A stretch of 64,000 nt of DNA from NCBI RefSeq assembly GCF_028640845.1, contig NC_080543.1, positions 95,965,825 to 96,029,824 of the forward strand. The letters run 5' to 3'. The DNA is from Ahaetulla prasina. Its lineage: Eukaryota > Chordata > Lepidosauria > Squamata > Colubridae. Position 1 is the first letter of the stretch. Every line of letters begins with the position of its first letter. Shown here one piece after another: positions 1 to 20,199 of the stretch. Made by a program: the position numbers and the translations under genes. The notes under the pieces were generated by a model. The model was not told the origin of the DNA, searched no databases, and was given only the letters and a program-made list of their open reading frames with translations.

Positions 1-41
1 TTTACATAGCTGCTGAGTCTAGCCTGAGAATTTCTGTCTCT

Positions 42-548
42 TATAGAATAGAATTTTTTATTGGCCAAGTATGATTGGACACACAAAGAATTTGTCTTGG
101 TGCATATGCTCTCAGTGTACATAAAAGAAAAGATACCTTCATCAAAGTACAACACTTACAACACTTAATGATAGTCATAAGGTACAAATTTAACACTTAA
201 TGATACAACACTTAATGATAGTCATAGGCTACAAATAAGCGATCAGGAAACAATCAATATCAATATAAATCATAAGAATACAAGCAACAAAGTTACAGTC
301 ATACAGTCATAAGTGGAAGGAGATGGGTGATGGGAACGATGAGAAGTTTAATAGTAGTGCAGATTTAGTAAATAGTTTGACAGTGTTGAGGGAATTTTTT
401 AGCAGTGATTGCATTCGGAAAAAAACTGTTCTTGTGTCTAATTGTTCTGGCGTGCAGTGCTCTGTAGAGTTGTTTTGAGGGTAGGAGTTGAAACAGTTTA
501 TGTCCAGGATGTGAGGGGTCTGTAAATATTTTCACAGCCCTCTTTATG
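42..548 (+). repeat. Squamate interspersed repeat, family A, copy 1
   Basis: This stretch begins with an AATAGAATTT-type lead and continues with TTGGCCAAGTATGATTGGAC, TGCATATGCTCTCAGTGTAC and further matches. It aligns over its whole length with 35200-35655 in the same orientation and with a short reversed piece at 6018-6110. Copies differ by scattered substitutions and small indels, so it is an old dispersed family. I do not see coding capacity and cannot assign the class; it may be the 3' part of a LINE. Confidence 0.7.
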
Positions 549-900
549 TTGTTTTAATGTTAGTCTTGACCCCTGATGATTGCCTGGGTAAGTACATATA
601 TTTTTCTTGGCAAAGTCTTTGAAAATGGTTTGCCATTTTCAAATGTCTCAAAGCTAAAATTGAGTGGCCTAATCAGTTTCTATATCTAAGGAATAGAACT
701 TGGACCCACCCCCAATCCTAGTCCAGTGCCTGAAACATTAGAACAAACTGGCTTAAAGCTTTTTGCTTACTTGTCATACTTAATGAAGCTGTACAAAAAG
801 TTATTTCAATATATATCTTATCAAGTTGTTATATTCATACATTTTAGCTACTGATAAATGTCAACATTTATCAATATATTTTCAAAAATATTTTTCTTAC

Positions 901-9682
<8,782 letters not shown>

Positions 9683-12422
9683 CTATAAAACAATTAATTT
9701 CATTTTAAATTTAAGGTATTTATTGCTACATTTAGCTAAAAAATGCAAACTTTGTGTTACTGCCATATGAAAATACATTTAACCTAATTTATTCAACTTC
9801 ACTTGAAAATAAAATTGACAGGGTTCAATAGAGACTATATTAAATGGATTCAGAAATTTTTAGAAAAATCATGCTTAGGTACTATGTATTCTGTACCATA
9901 CTGAAGGGAGGATTCAAATGGGGAACTCTGTCAGCATTTTTATTAGTAATTCAGTAACAGTGATTAGTTTTTTTCAGCTTGGTTTTGTCTAAGGTATTGG
10001 TGAATTATAGAATTGTAGGAATGTAGTCCAGCATATCTGGAAGGAACAATACTTTGGAAGACTGACATAGATCATGAGAAGCCTTTAGGTTTGGGAACAT
10101 ATGTAGAATCTTGAGAAAATGTTACTGGTTTAAGCCAAACAAAATGCTACTAGTTTTCAGAAAGCATTACGTAAATGAGGCAAATTACAAAATACGGTAA
10201 AAAGAAAAAAATAATTTCAGAAAGAACAACATTCCATAAGGTGAGCAGAGAAGGTACATCTTCTGGGACCCACCAAATATAAGTCTGAAGCTGATGGTAC
10301 ACATAAGCATGTGTTCTCTGTCAGATCTAATGGGGCAGATGATGTAAATCGAAAGAAGTGTTCCTCAGATAATCTAGTCACATGCCATGAAGTGATTTAA
10401 AGGTTAAAACCAGCACCTTGAATTTGACTAAAAAACAAAGTATGTTTGTTTATTTATTTAATATATATGCTGCCCACTTTTGAGAGTGAGATGGGCAGAA
10501 TATAAATTTAATAAATAAATACACTGGCAACCAATACAGCTCTAAGAACAGAGATATAACATGTGCTGTTTTAGGAGTGCACATAATGGCCCACACTGCT
10601 GCATTCTGTAATATGCTTCAGGATGCTTTCAAGTGCAGCCCCATGTAGAGTGCTTTGCAGTAGTCTGGAGGTGACTAAACATGAGTAACTGTAAGAAAGA
10701 CCTGCCATTGCAGGAATTGCCATAACATTTTACTGAAATAAAATGGAAAAAATTAAATAAAGATGGAGAATTTCTCAACAAATTTAAAGCTATAATAGAT
10801 ATACAAATAACAATTAATTAAGAGGATGGATGTAAAGATAGTAATTATACACTATTAAAGAATACATCATCATACTTTTCAGGAAGTATCGGCTAGTCAA
10901 TTAACAGAAAAATGACTTGGATAATAGCCACAGGACTGAGTTCAGTCAAACTAAGGCTTGGACAATTTGTTGATATAGACCCATCTGATACTTCACCAAT
11001 GGATAAATAGGTGCCAATAGCCATACCCATAATGAGCAGTTGCTCCTTTAAGACCTTTCCCTAGCCAGTCCAGCTTCCCATCAATAAGCAGAAAAGCAAG
11101 TGAGTGTTGTTGTGGGTATTGTTGTGGGTGTTGCTGATGCATTGGAGTTGTTCTGGGAGTGAGATGGGAAATGGTTTCTGTTACTTTGTAGAAACAAAGC
11201 AAATGATAGCAGCCTAAAGGGCTAATAGACAGAAATACTATTCTGTGGCAAAATTGTAGTAGGGTATATTAGTAGACTATACTAGTAGTAACAGTACTAG
11301 TAGACCTGGGGAAGTGTGTAAGAAGGAACTGTGACTACTACCCAGTGTGTGCTTGCGTTAGTTTTGGGAGCCCACTGACTTTGGGTTTTGATAAAAACCA
11401 AACAAACCTGTGACAGTATTTCAAATGCAACCCAACCCCTTCTGTGCTTATTTAAAATTAATTTCCATGGAATTAAATTATTAAATAGCAGTATAATCCA
11501 GTCAACCACTAAAGAATAAGACACATGATATTTTGGTTAACAAGTTCCATGAGCTAACAATTCTGCCCCTCAGCTCCCCTACTTTCTTAAATGTCAAATG
11601 AAACCAAGATATGGATTGGGGACAGGTGAATAGGATACATGGGAAAACTTATCTTCCTAGGAAGTTTTTTTAAAAACAATAATAGAAATGAACTACACAA
11701 GGAAATGTGATTTAACTGCTTATGAGGACTCTCAGAAGGAAATATTAATGTAACTTTTAAATAATGAATCTAATAGTGACCCAAGTGGACTGGTCATGTA
11801 TTCTACTTTTTGTTGTTGCTTGTGTTGTCAGCTGCTCAGAATCACCATAGTGAAATGGGTGGCTGTATGCATCAAAAAGCTGAGATATTTCCCACATATG
11901 CCAAGGACTTTAGGAAAAAAAAATCCTTTCCAAATTAATTGCAGTTTTAAAAGTGCATGTGTTCTTGGCTATATCACCAGGATTTGGAATCTATGATGGA
12001 TTTATCAAACACTGAAGCAGGAAAAATAATGATCATACCATAACAGGAGAAATCTATACCTGAACTGTAACAATGGATTGCCGATAGTTTTTTTTAAACA
12101 AAAGAACAATGAAGTATTCAGGCAAGAAGGCCAAATTGAGAGAATTGTTAGGTTTGCAACATGAATTTCCAGCCTTTCTTTTTTTTTCTAAAAAATATAA
12201 TCTAAATTTGTTTATTTGTAACTTTCCTCTTGGAAGGTTAACAGAAACTGGGAATGATGATCACATCTCTCCTCAACCTTCATACAATTACCTGAAACCC
12301 CCATTTCAGAAGAGTTTTTTCTCTCGACTCCCTCTCACTCTGTGCAATTAACCCCCAAGTTGCTAAATATCTCTGCCAGAAGGCTGCCTTCCTTATCTTT
12401 ATACCCTACGGACTCTCTGTAC
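9683..12422. other. TSGA10 upstream intron or 5' region, including an old L2 fragment
   Basis: No further coiled-coil exon could be placed here with confidence. Most of it is AT-rich and featureless. At 10440-10720 a decayed minus-strand L2 piece is visible: a TGGGCAGAATATAAAT tail, then CCCATGTAGAGTGCTTTGCA, which is conserved in the L2 copies at 43300 and 58770. Short frames on both strands show no homology. Confidence 0.5.
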
Positions 12423-13110
12423 CTTTGCGAGAAATTCTGGTTTTTTCCTCCTGCGCCCAGGGCATTTCCTAGAGGTCATGACGGCAGCTAAGTTGTGAGC
12501 GCCAGGAAGCTTACTGCCTGCCTTTTCTTATTCCTTCTCTCCTTCCCGGGTTCCTCAACTCCCTTCTCGGTTTTACCCGCTACCTCGCCTCCTTTTCCCT
12601 CTCAAGCCAGACAGGCCAATGAGCAACCAGACCGATTCTCTGCGCCTACCCGCCCCGTAACTGTTTGGCAGGTGCAGCCAGCTGGGAGTTCCTTCTCTCC
12701 CCCACCTCCCCAGAGAAGCAAGTAGGCAGGTAAAGCAGGCACGCACTAAGGGCCTCGGCCCCGACGGGGCTTCTCCTAGGGACGCCGCCTGCTTCCCCTG
12801 ACGCGCTGCCCCCTATCGGTTTGCCACAATAATGTCTCCTCTCCGCCCCTCGGCGTCTCCTGGTAACCCCCCCCCGCCCTTTACGCTTCCGATACCTGTT
12901 ACACTCAGCCGGCCGAGTAATGCTCCGCTTTTGACCTCACCCCGCCCTTTCATGGGCGCACGCGCGGCGCGCTTCCGCCGCTCCAACCGCCGCTCGTGCT
13001 TTAAACACCTCGCGACAACGTCGGGAACTGGCGAGCGGGCGATCCCCAAAATTCCATTGAGCGCCCAGTCGGATGCGCATTCCTTGGTCAACTGTTAACA
13101 GCCTTGGATG
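12400..13110. promoter_or_regulatory. CpG island, candidate promoter for TSGA10 and/or C2orf15
   Basis: GC content rises sharply above the AT-rich flanks and CpG is dense, for example CACGCGCGGCGCGCTTCCGCC-type sequence near 12959-12979. The island lies between the most upstream supported TSGA10 exon (minus) and the C2orf15-like ORF (plus), so it could serve one or both. Open frames of about 90 codons on both strands are by-products of base composition. A possible first TSGA10 coding exon (12479-12423) sits at its edge. Confidence 0.65.
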
Positions 13111-15040
13111 GGTGGAAGGTCCTGGCGGCAGAGATCAGTTATTATGATTATTATCATATACACAACAATATGCAGCGCAGGTGCCCGTTCTTTAGTTAGG
13201 GTTGGCCTTCACGGGCATCGAGTTCTTCCCAAGAACCTAGGATTTATTTTAAACTTATGATTATGATTACGAAGTTATCAAGGACCGTGATGGTCATTTG
13301 AAAATACGCCGAGTACTAGGGAAAGAGAAAACTAAGAACGATTTATGGCAATAACTAGGATGGCTAAAGGCGGGCGAACCGAACCAATGCTCCTCCTATT
13401 TTCCCCACAACAACAACAACGTTAGGTAGAAGGAGGAGAGTGGCCCAAAGACAATTTGCAGAAGTAGGCACAAAAATGGTAATGGATAAAAATGTCAACA
13501 CACCTGCCTAAAAACCAATGGGTGTTGAAATGGATGTTCCCATTCTTAGAAAAAGGAATGACTTGCTAATATTGAGTAATTGTAACTGACATGGCAACAT
13601 TTGGGAATGTTCCAAATAAGACATTTACTTCGATTTGCTAAAAAATATGGAGTGCTGCTTTGAATTAGAGGATTCTCCATAGTTGGTTGAAGGGAGGATG
13701 GGAGGGAGCTAGGCTTACTTTAAAGTATGTTTTAGCAGAGGGAATTTGTAACCAGGAGATTGCTTGGCAAACCACCAGCCAATAGAAATCTACCCAGAAG
13801 AAACTTAAGTTCATTGGGAACTGTGTTACTGGCATCAATCCCTTCAAAAATAAAATGGAAATGAAGGAGGGGCAGCATTTGCTAGCAGTTTCAGGATGCT
13901 TATCACAGGTTTGTAATGAGCACTACTTTTTAAGAATACTTATAGATGAAAAGAGAAAAGCAATTAGATGCCATCTATGTAACAATATGGGATCGTTTTT
14001 TTCCATGTATAAATATGCAAATTCAAAATAATATCCATTTGGTAATCATAACACTGCTTCCAATCATATTTTAATTGCAATTTCATTGCTTCAAACTGCG
14101 ATATTCTGTTTATGTTTGTGTGTTTATGTTAGTTAGACGCTAACTTTCTACTTGTAACTTTTGCATCTTTCCCTATTATACATTTCATCTTTTAGTATCA
14201 TACGAAATCCATTCAAATAATGCCTTGGTTAGCAGTGTGCTTTGGCAAAAACACTCAGACTCTAATTTGTATTATATATTAGATTTGTACATTAAATTTA
14301 TGTTAAACTATTATTACTAATCATTTTATATGATAAATGTGTAATTATATGAAATTATATGTTTTACATGGTTAAATTCAGCGAGTAGAATCTCTTGAAT
14401 AGCTTGCTATGTGCATTGATCAACATTTAGCAAATTCTGTTTATGTAATATAGATCATCAAATGCCTATTTCTATCCGTAATCAAGCCATGGTTTCTGAG
14501 CTGATTTATACCTGTACATATGTTTAAACATAAAAGGCACCAGTAAATTTGAAATGTGTGCAAACTTATGCTTTTTTCATGTTCTCCAAGTATAGATAAC
14601 CAAAGGTGAAATTAGACATTTTAATTTGTTGATAATGTATTCATTTATAGTTAATCTGAAGCAGAATCTTCCAATTTCTTTGTTGTTGTACCAGGGAAGA
14701 CAAGTATACAAACCCAAAACTTATTCTGATATTAGTAAACCATAATTTGGCTTGTTAGGAGAGGAACATTTTTTAGTTCACTAATCTCAGTAAACAAGTC
14801 GAAGAAAGAAGTACTGATGTAGTGAGATCTGCTGGAAAGAAGAGATTTTTATATCCCATAATGCATAAATGTTCTCAGAAAATAAATTATGCTGGGTGAT
14901 ACTTAGAGCAGAATTAATGTATTTTTATTTTAAAAGAAAAGAGACGTTTTAATTTTTTTCTATTGCCCAAATATTAATTGGAATGAAATATTTTGGAATT
15001 CCTTTAATTATTCTGATATATACATTTTTTCCTATATAGG
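13111..15040. other. AT-rich intergenic or intronic DNA, nothing recognised
   Basis: No ORF with homology, no repeat ends and no RNA gene could be seen. A pyrimidine tract followed by TATATAG at about 15028-15040 looks like a splice acceptor for the exon that carries the small ORF at 15133. Confidence 0.4.
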
Positions 15041-15132
15041 GTTTATATAACAGCCTTACTGAAGAACATCCTCATTGACATTGAATTTCAGGAAATTTGG
15101 ATTAGTTTTAGCTGTTTCACTGTAATTTCATA

Positions 15133-15387
15133 ATGGGCAAGTGTTGCAGTAAAACTAACACTCCGGTATTTATAATAAAGAATGATGCAAGTACTGGAAC
15201 TTCAAATGAACATTTATTTCAACACACAGAGGAAATCAAGCTTGTGCCTATAACTGACTTTTTCCAAATTACAGGGAGAAAGCTACTAGATGAGATGCAA
15301 AATAATGAAAGTGTTAATTCAGAAGATTGTTGTAACAATATTATGGGTTCTCAGACCATAGTTAAAAAAGTAATGGCTTGGCAGTAA
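15133..15387 (+). CDS. C2orf15: C2orf15-like small protein, 84 aa
   Basis: A single-exon frame of 84 codons starts MGKCCSK, a good N-myristoylation context (Gly2) with two cysteines that could be palmitoylated. It then has an HTEEIKLVPITDFFQ stretch. The pattern MG..SK, TE, L.P.T..FQ.T fits my recollection of human C2orf15. The position, plus strand between TSGA10 and LIPT1, is where human C2orf15 lies. The start is the first ATG of the probable exon, whose acceptor is near 15040. An AATAAA signal is at 15556-15561, 169 nt after the stop. No function is known to me. It could be a chance frame, but length, position and signals agree. Confidence 0.6.
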   Translation: MGKCCSKTNTPVFIIKNDASTGTSNEHLFQHTEEIKLVPITDFFQITGRKLLDEMQNNESVNSEDCCNNIMGSQTIVKKVMAWQ

Positions 15388-15974
15388 CTGATGTTTATTG
15401 ATGTTTTTTAAAATGGTTCTGCCAAAACATGAACTTTATACTATTCGAATTGTAAATTTGTAAAAAATTTAAAGAGCTAATTCCAATGTAGCAATTCATC
15501 ACTTTCACTATTCATGTTATATTTAATGATTTTGTTAGATAAATATCTTTGTTAAAATAAAATATTTATATTTTACCATTTATTTATGAATAATTGGAAC
15601 TTCCATACAGGACAGGATTTATTCATGATGTTGCTTGGACATATTCTTCATGATGTTTGTTGCTTGGGCATATTGTTTGTGACAATATGTCACGAACACT
15701 AAAAATACTTGATTGAATATACTGTATGATTCTAGATCTGTCCATTATTTTGTAAAAATTATCTCCAATAGCAATAATTTAACATAATTTTCTTAATTGC
15801 TACCTCCTTTCCTCCTTGATGCTGGAAGGGAAGAAGTTAATCGGAATTGTAGAACTTAGATCAGATCTTGAGGGATTTTTCATATTCTGTTTCTTAGATA
15901 TACCTATCTTATGCCATCATTATGTTGAAAGTGTTATCATACCATAACTGAAGATTCCTTAAGTCATGTACTTA

Positions 15975-18110
15975 CAGAACTTGAGAATAATAGCGTTGGA
16001 AGGGATCTTGAAGGTCTTCTAGTTCAATTCTAGTCCAGTCATCTGCTCAAGCACGAGACCCTACTATTTCAGACAAATGGCTGTCCAATCTCTTCTTAAA
16101 AACCTCCATTGATGGAGCTTCTGACAGCAAGCATTCCACTGGTTAATAGTTCTTACTGTCAGGAAATTACTTCTTAATTCTAGGTTAGTTATGTCCTTAG
16201 TTTCCATCCATTGTCTTGCTTTCTGGTACTTTGGCTTGCTGTCAGAAGTTGTGGGGTCTCCTGCTTGAGCAGGCGATTGGACTAGAAGATCTCCAGTATA
16301 AGTTGATTCCCTCTTCTTTGTGGCAGTCCCTCAAATATTGGAACATTGCTATCATGTCACTTCTTTTTACTAGATATACTCAATTCCTGAAACTGTTCTT
16401 CATATATTTTAGTCTCCACCCCATCATATTTGTTGCTCTTTTCTGCACTCATGCCAGAGTCTCAACATCTTTTTTATATTGTGGTGGCCAAAAGTATCAC
16501 TTGGATGCAGTATTCCAAATGTGGTCTTAACAAGGCATTATAAAGCAATACGAACATTTCATGTGATCTTGATTCTATCCCTCTATTACTGCAGCCTAGA
16601 ATTGTTTTGGCAGCTGCAGTAAACTGCTGGCTCATATTTAAGTAATTGTCCACTAGGACCCCAAGATCCCTCTCACAATTAATACTATTGGGCCAGGTTT
16701 CACCTATTCTGTGGATACCTATTCTGTATCTACATTTGTTTTTTCTTGCCAAAGTATAAAAACTTTTCTCTTCATTGAATTTCATTTTGTGAGATAGGGC
16801 CCAGTGTTCAAAACTACAAGATCCTTCTGGATCTTGAGCCTATCTTCTGGGGTATTGGCTATTCCTGCCAGCTTGGTGTCTGCAAATTTGATGAATGCCC
16901 ATTCTTTTCCCTCATCTAAATCATTTATGAAGATATTGAAGAGTACTGGGCCTAAGACAGAACTTTGGAATACCCGAGTTCTTCCTTCCTTCCATGTAGG
17001 TATAGTTTCATTAAGGACACATTGAGTGTGGTTTGTCAGGCAGTTACAAATCCATCTGAATTTTTTACATTTTTCTAACTTACCAAGAAGTAGGTTGTGG
17101 TCTGTCTACTTTGTCAAATGCCTTACTGAAACCCACTATACTATGTCCACAGCATTTCATTGGTCCACTAATTTAGTCACTTTTTCAAAGAATGAAATAA
17201 GAATTGTTTGGCATAATCTGTTTTGATAAACCTATATTGGCTTCTGGTTGTAACTTTGCTTGCTTCTAGCTGTTCGCAAATCTGTTGCTTGATTATCTTT
17301 TCCTGGTTCTTCCCAAGAATTGGTTTCAAGCTGATTAGTACGGTAGTTTCCTGAATCTGTTTCCTCCCCTCCCCCACCCTTTGTTTTTTTAAAATGGGAA
17401 CCACATCAGCTCTTTTTCAGTCTTCTGGTAGTTCCACAGTGGTCCAGGATCTTTGAAAGATATGGTTCAATAGTTTCGAGATCATGTCTGCCAATTCCTT
17501 CAGAACTCTGGAATGCAATCCATCTGGTCCTGGTGATTTGAATTTGTCTAGAGTGGACAGATGTTCTCTTACTATTTTCTTGCCTATTTTAATTTGTATT
17601 CCTAATCTGTCTTTTATGTTTTGTTTTGGTAGGTTGGGCTATTTTTTTCTTTTTGCATGAAAAGATGCAAAGAATGAATTAAGCTGCTGTAATTTCTCTT
17701 TGCTGCTTATCACTTCCTTGCCATCTTTTCCCATTAGTGAACTAATAGTTTCCTTGACTTTTCTTTAAACCTGTTGAAACTTTTTAAAAATTATTTTTGA
17801 CATTTGTTGTAAGTCTTAGTTCATTCTGAGCCTTAGTTTTTCTAACTTCATCTTTGCAGATTTGGGCTATATGCTAGTATTCTGCTTTAGTTATGTGTCC
17901 CTCATTCCATTTTTTGTACTTATCCTTTTTGTCTTTCAGTTTATTAGAAAGTTCTTTGTGCAGTCATTCTGTTTTCTTATTAGATTTCTTATTTTTCTTT
18001 TTCAGTCATATTGGGCTTTTATAATCATATTGTTTACAGTTTCCCAAGCTTGAGTTGTTCTCCCTTTCGTCCATGGATCTTCCCAAACACCAAGTTTATT
18101 ATATATCAGT
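15975..18110 (-). mobile_element. CR1 LINE, decayed, reverse orientation
   Basis: The minus strand carries broken CR1 reverse transcriptase. At 17404-17177 there are pieces resembling the RT start (VVPILKK..., ILGKNQEKIIKQQICEQLE). At 16785-16474 lies the C-terminal part (CERDLGVLVDNYLN, RPHLEYC). The typical CR1 3' UTR follows to 15975, with AGTTGGAAGGGATC-like and CTGCTCAAGCA-like sequence on the appropriate strands. Frames are broken by several indels and stops, so it is not active. The 5' end fades near 18110 and is truncated as usual for CR1. Confidence 0.85.
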
Positions 18111-19129
18111 CTAAATGTTATTATTTTTAAGTGCAGATAATCAAATTTAGTGGGTATTTATTCAGTCCTCCAACCCAACATAGATGTCATCAACTTGTTT
18201 CAAACTTCTGATAACTATATGATACTTTTAATATCTCAAAATTAATAACAGTGTTGTCCATTTTTATTCATTCACAATACTCAAAATCATTGCTTTTGCC
18301 TTTCTGATCTTTGTTGTCATAGAAATATCCTTTCTATTCTATCTTTTCTAAAATTGAAATTACTTATTTGTTTGAATTAATTTATTTTTTTAACATTCCA
18401 TCCGACTTATCAGACTTCTATATTTTATTGATTCACTGCAATTTCTCTGATTGTCATGAGCTGCTCAGATTTGTTGGGAATCGAGCAGTATACAAGTTTA
18501 ATTTTATTGTTATTTTATTGTAATTATTTCAGTCCAATAAAACTAAGCATTTTGATTACTATTACTGTACTTTTGTCTCAATATTTTGCATTAATCTGAG
18601 TTTTACTTTCTATATAGCTTTGCTAATGAATTCTTCTATCTTTGTTACTTTCCATTAACAAAGTGGTGTTATTTCGTATCTGCTAACAAAGTGGACTAAC
18701 TCAAATAGTTTTGACTCCCTTTGTATTTATTACATTTATATCCTACTACAATTGAAGTACCAAGATTAGTAAAAAATATTAAATTTTTTAATGTAAAAAT
18801 AAAAGAATAGAACATATTTTGATTCCAGCTCTATCTTTAGTTCTTTTAGTTCACTGTCCGGGCTCCCCATAATGGAGTATTGACATGTCCATTCTGGCAT
18901 GTCAATACAAGAAAAGTAAATCTCGTATTTTGATATCTCCATTATACATCTTTATTTAACTAACCAACCTTATTATTGTCTGCCTTTCTTGAAATCTGCA
19001 GGGTCATTTTATGTTTTCATGGGTGTATTCATTGTGTGAGCAAGACATATATTGTTCTTTACTTCACTTCATTGCTACAAATATATTGGCCATTTAGGGT
19101 ATAATGTCATTCTTGAGTGATATGTGAAA
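18111..19129. other. AT-rich intergenic DNA
   Basis: No gene or repeat family was recognised. A small inverted repeat (GTATTGACATG at 18877-18887 and its complement at 18898-18908, 10-base loop) is present. Confidence 0.4.
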
Positions 19130-19425
19130 TGATAGCAGTGTTCCAATATCTAAGGGGCTACCACAAAGAATAGGGTGTCAACCTATTCTCAAAAACAACT
19201 GAAGGCAGGACAAGAAGCAATGGATGGAAACTAATCATGGAGAGAAGCAACCCAGAACTAAGGAAGAATTAGTTCTTGCCTCCAGAAGTTGTGAGTGCTC
19301 CAACACTGGAGGTTTTTAAGAAGAGATTGGATAAGCATCTGCCTGAAATGGTATAGGGTTTCCTGCTTAAGCAAGGGATTAAACTAGGAGCTCCAAGATC
19401 TTTTCCAACTCTGTTAGTCTGCATT
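19130..19425 (+). mobile_element. CR1 LINE 3' fragment, forward orientation
   Basis: The sequence reads as CR1 3' UTR: CAGGACAAGAAGCAATGGAT, AACTAATCATGGAGAGAAGC, GGAGGTTTTTAAGAAGAGAT and TTTCCTGCTTAAGCAAGGG. It covers the same part as the minus-strand copy at 15975, so the two CR1 ends are about 3 kb apart and inverted. Confidence 0.8.
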
Positions 19426-19534
19426 TCCAAATCCTGTTGATGCCAATGGGGCTATAACTTTTAAGCAGTATTACCAGGAGTATGGAGCTTACATTCAAAA
19501 TACGTTTAGTCATAAAGTAAAATCATATATTAGA

Positions 19535-20003
19535 GTTAATTTAGTGTAGCAGTTAAGTCATCAAGCTAGAAACTGGGAGACTGAAATCTAGTTCCACTTT
19601 AGGCACAAACCTTGGGCTGGATATTTTTTCAGCCCTAGGAAAGGCAATTTTTTTTATTTTTTATTTTTTGTTTACATTTATATCCTGCCCTTCTCCAAAG
19701 ACTCAGGGCAGCTTACAGTGTATAAGGCAATAGTCTCATTGTATTTGTATATTTTTTTACAAAGTCAACTTATTGCCCCCCCAACAATCTGGGTCCTCAT
19801 TTTACCTACCTTATAAAGGATGGAAGGCTGAGTCAACCTTGGGCCGGACTTGAACCTGCAGTAATTGCAGGCTACTGTGTTCTAATAACAGGCTTCTTAA
19901 CAGCCTGAGCTATTCCGGCCCCATGAGAAACCATTTCTGGAAAAAATCTTGCCAAGAAAACTGCAAGGGCTTGTCCAGGCAGTCTCCGAGAATCGGACAC
20001 GAT
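19535..20003 (+). mobile_element. SINE with tRNA-derived head and BovB-like tail, interrupted
   Basis: The head has TTTAGTGTAGCAGTTAAG, then CTAGAAACTGGGAGACTG and a degenerate B-box region. The tail, after an insertion at about 19648-19923, reads CTTGCCAAGAAAACTGCAAG then CAGTCTCCGAGAATCGGACA. This tail resembles the BovB 3' end near 60140. That structure is the one described for Sauria-type SINEs mobilised by BovB. Confidence 0.72.
19648..19923 (-). mobile_element. tRNA-derived SINE with L2-like tail, nested in another SINE
   Basis: On the minus strand the element starts at about 19923 with GGCCGGAATAGCTCAGGCTG, a tRNA A-box form. A B-box-like GGTTCAAGTCC follows about 60 bases later. It ends in CTGAGTCTTTGGAGAAGGGC and ATATAAATG, the same tail as the L2 LINEs at 42680, 59350 and 63620. 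It interrupts the surrounding SINE between GGCAAT and GAGAAACC. Confidence 0.75.
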
Positions 20004-20199
20004 TAAAGGGGGAGGGGGCATATCTACATATTTAACTGAGTTAGTCCTGCTACCCATGGTTGTATTTACTTATGAACGGTTTTATAAAATTGAGAATTTA
20101 CTTTTAAAATTATTATTTTTTTGCAATTTGTGTTATAATCAATTTAAAAAGAGAAAGCAAGTTTCTGCAATTACAACCCCAGTTCAAACCACCTGAGCA

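Noticed and set aside
12813..13098. Overlapping frames of 92 and 88 codons on opposite strands
   Set aside because: They lie in the CpG island, where stop codons are rare; Pro/Arg/Ser-rich composition with no homology.
16216..17226. Plus-strand frames of 66-104 codons
   Set aside because: Antisense shadows of the CR1 reverse transcriptase on the minus strand.
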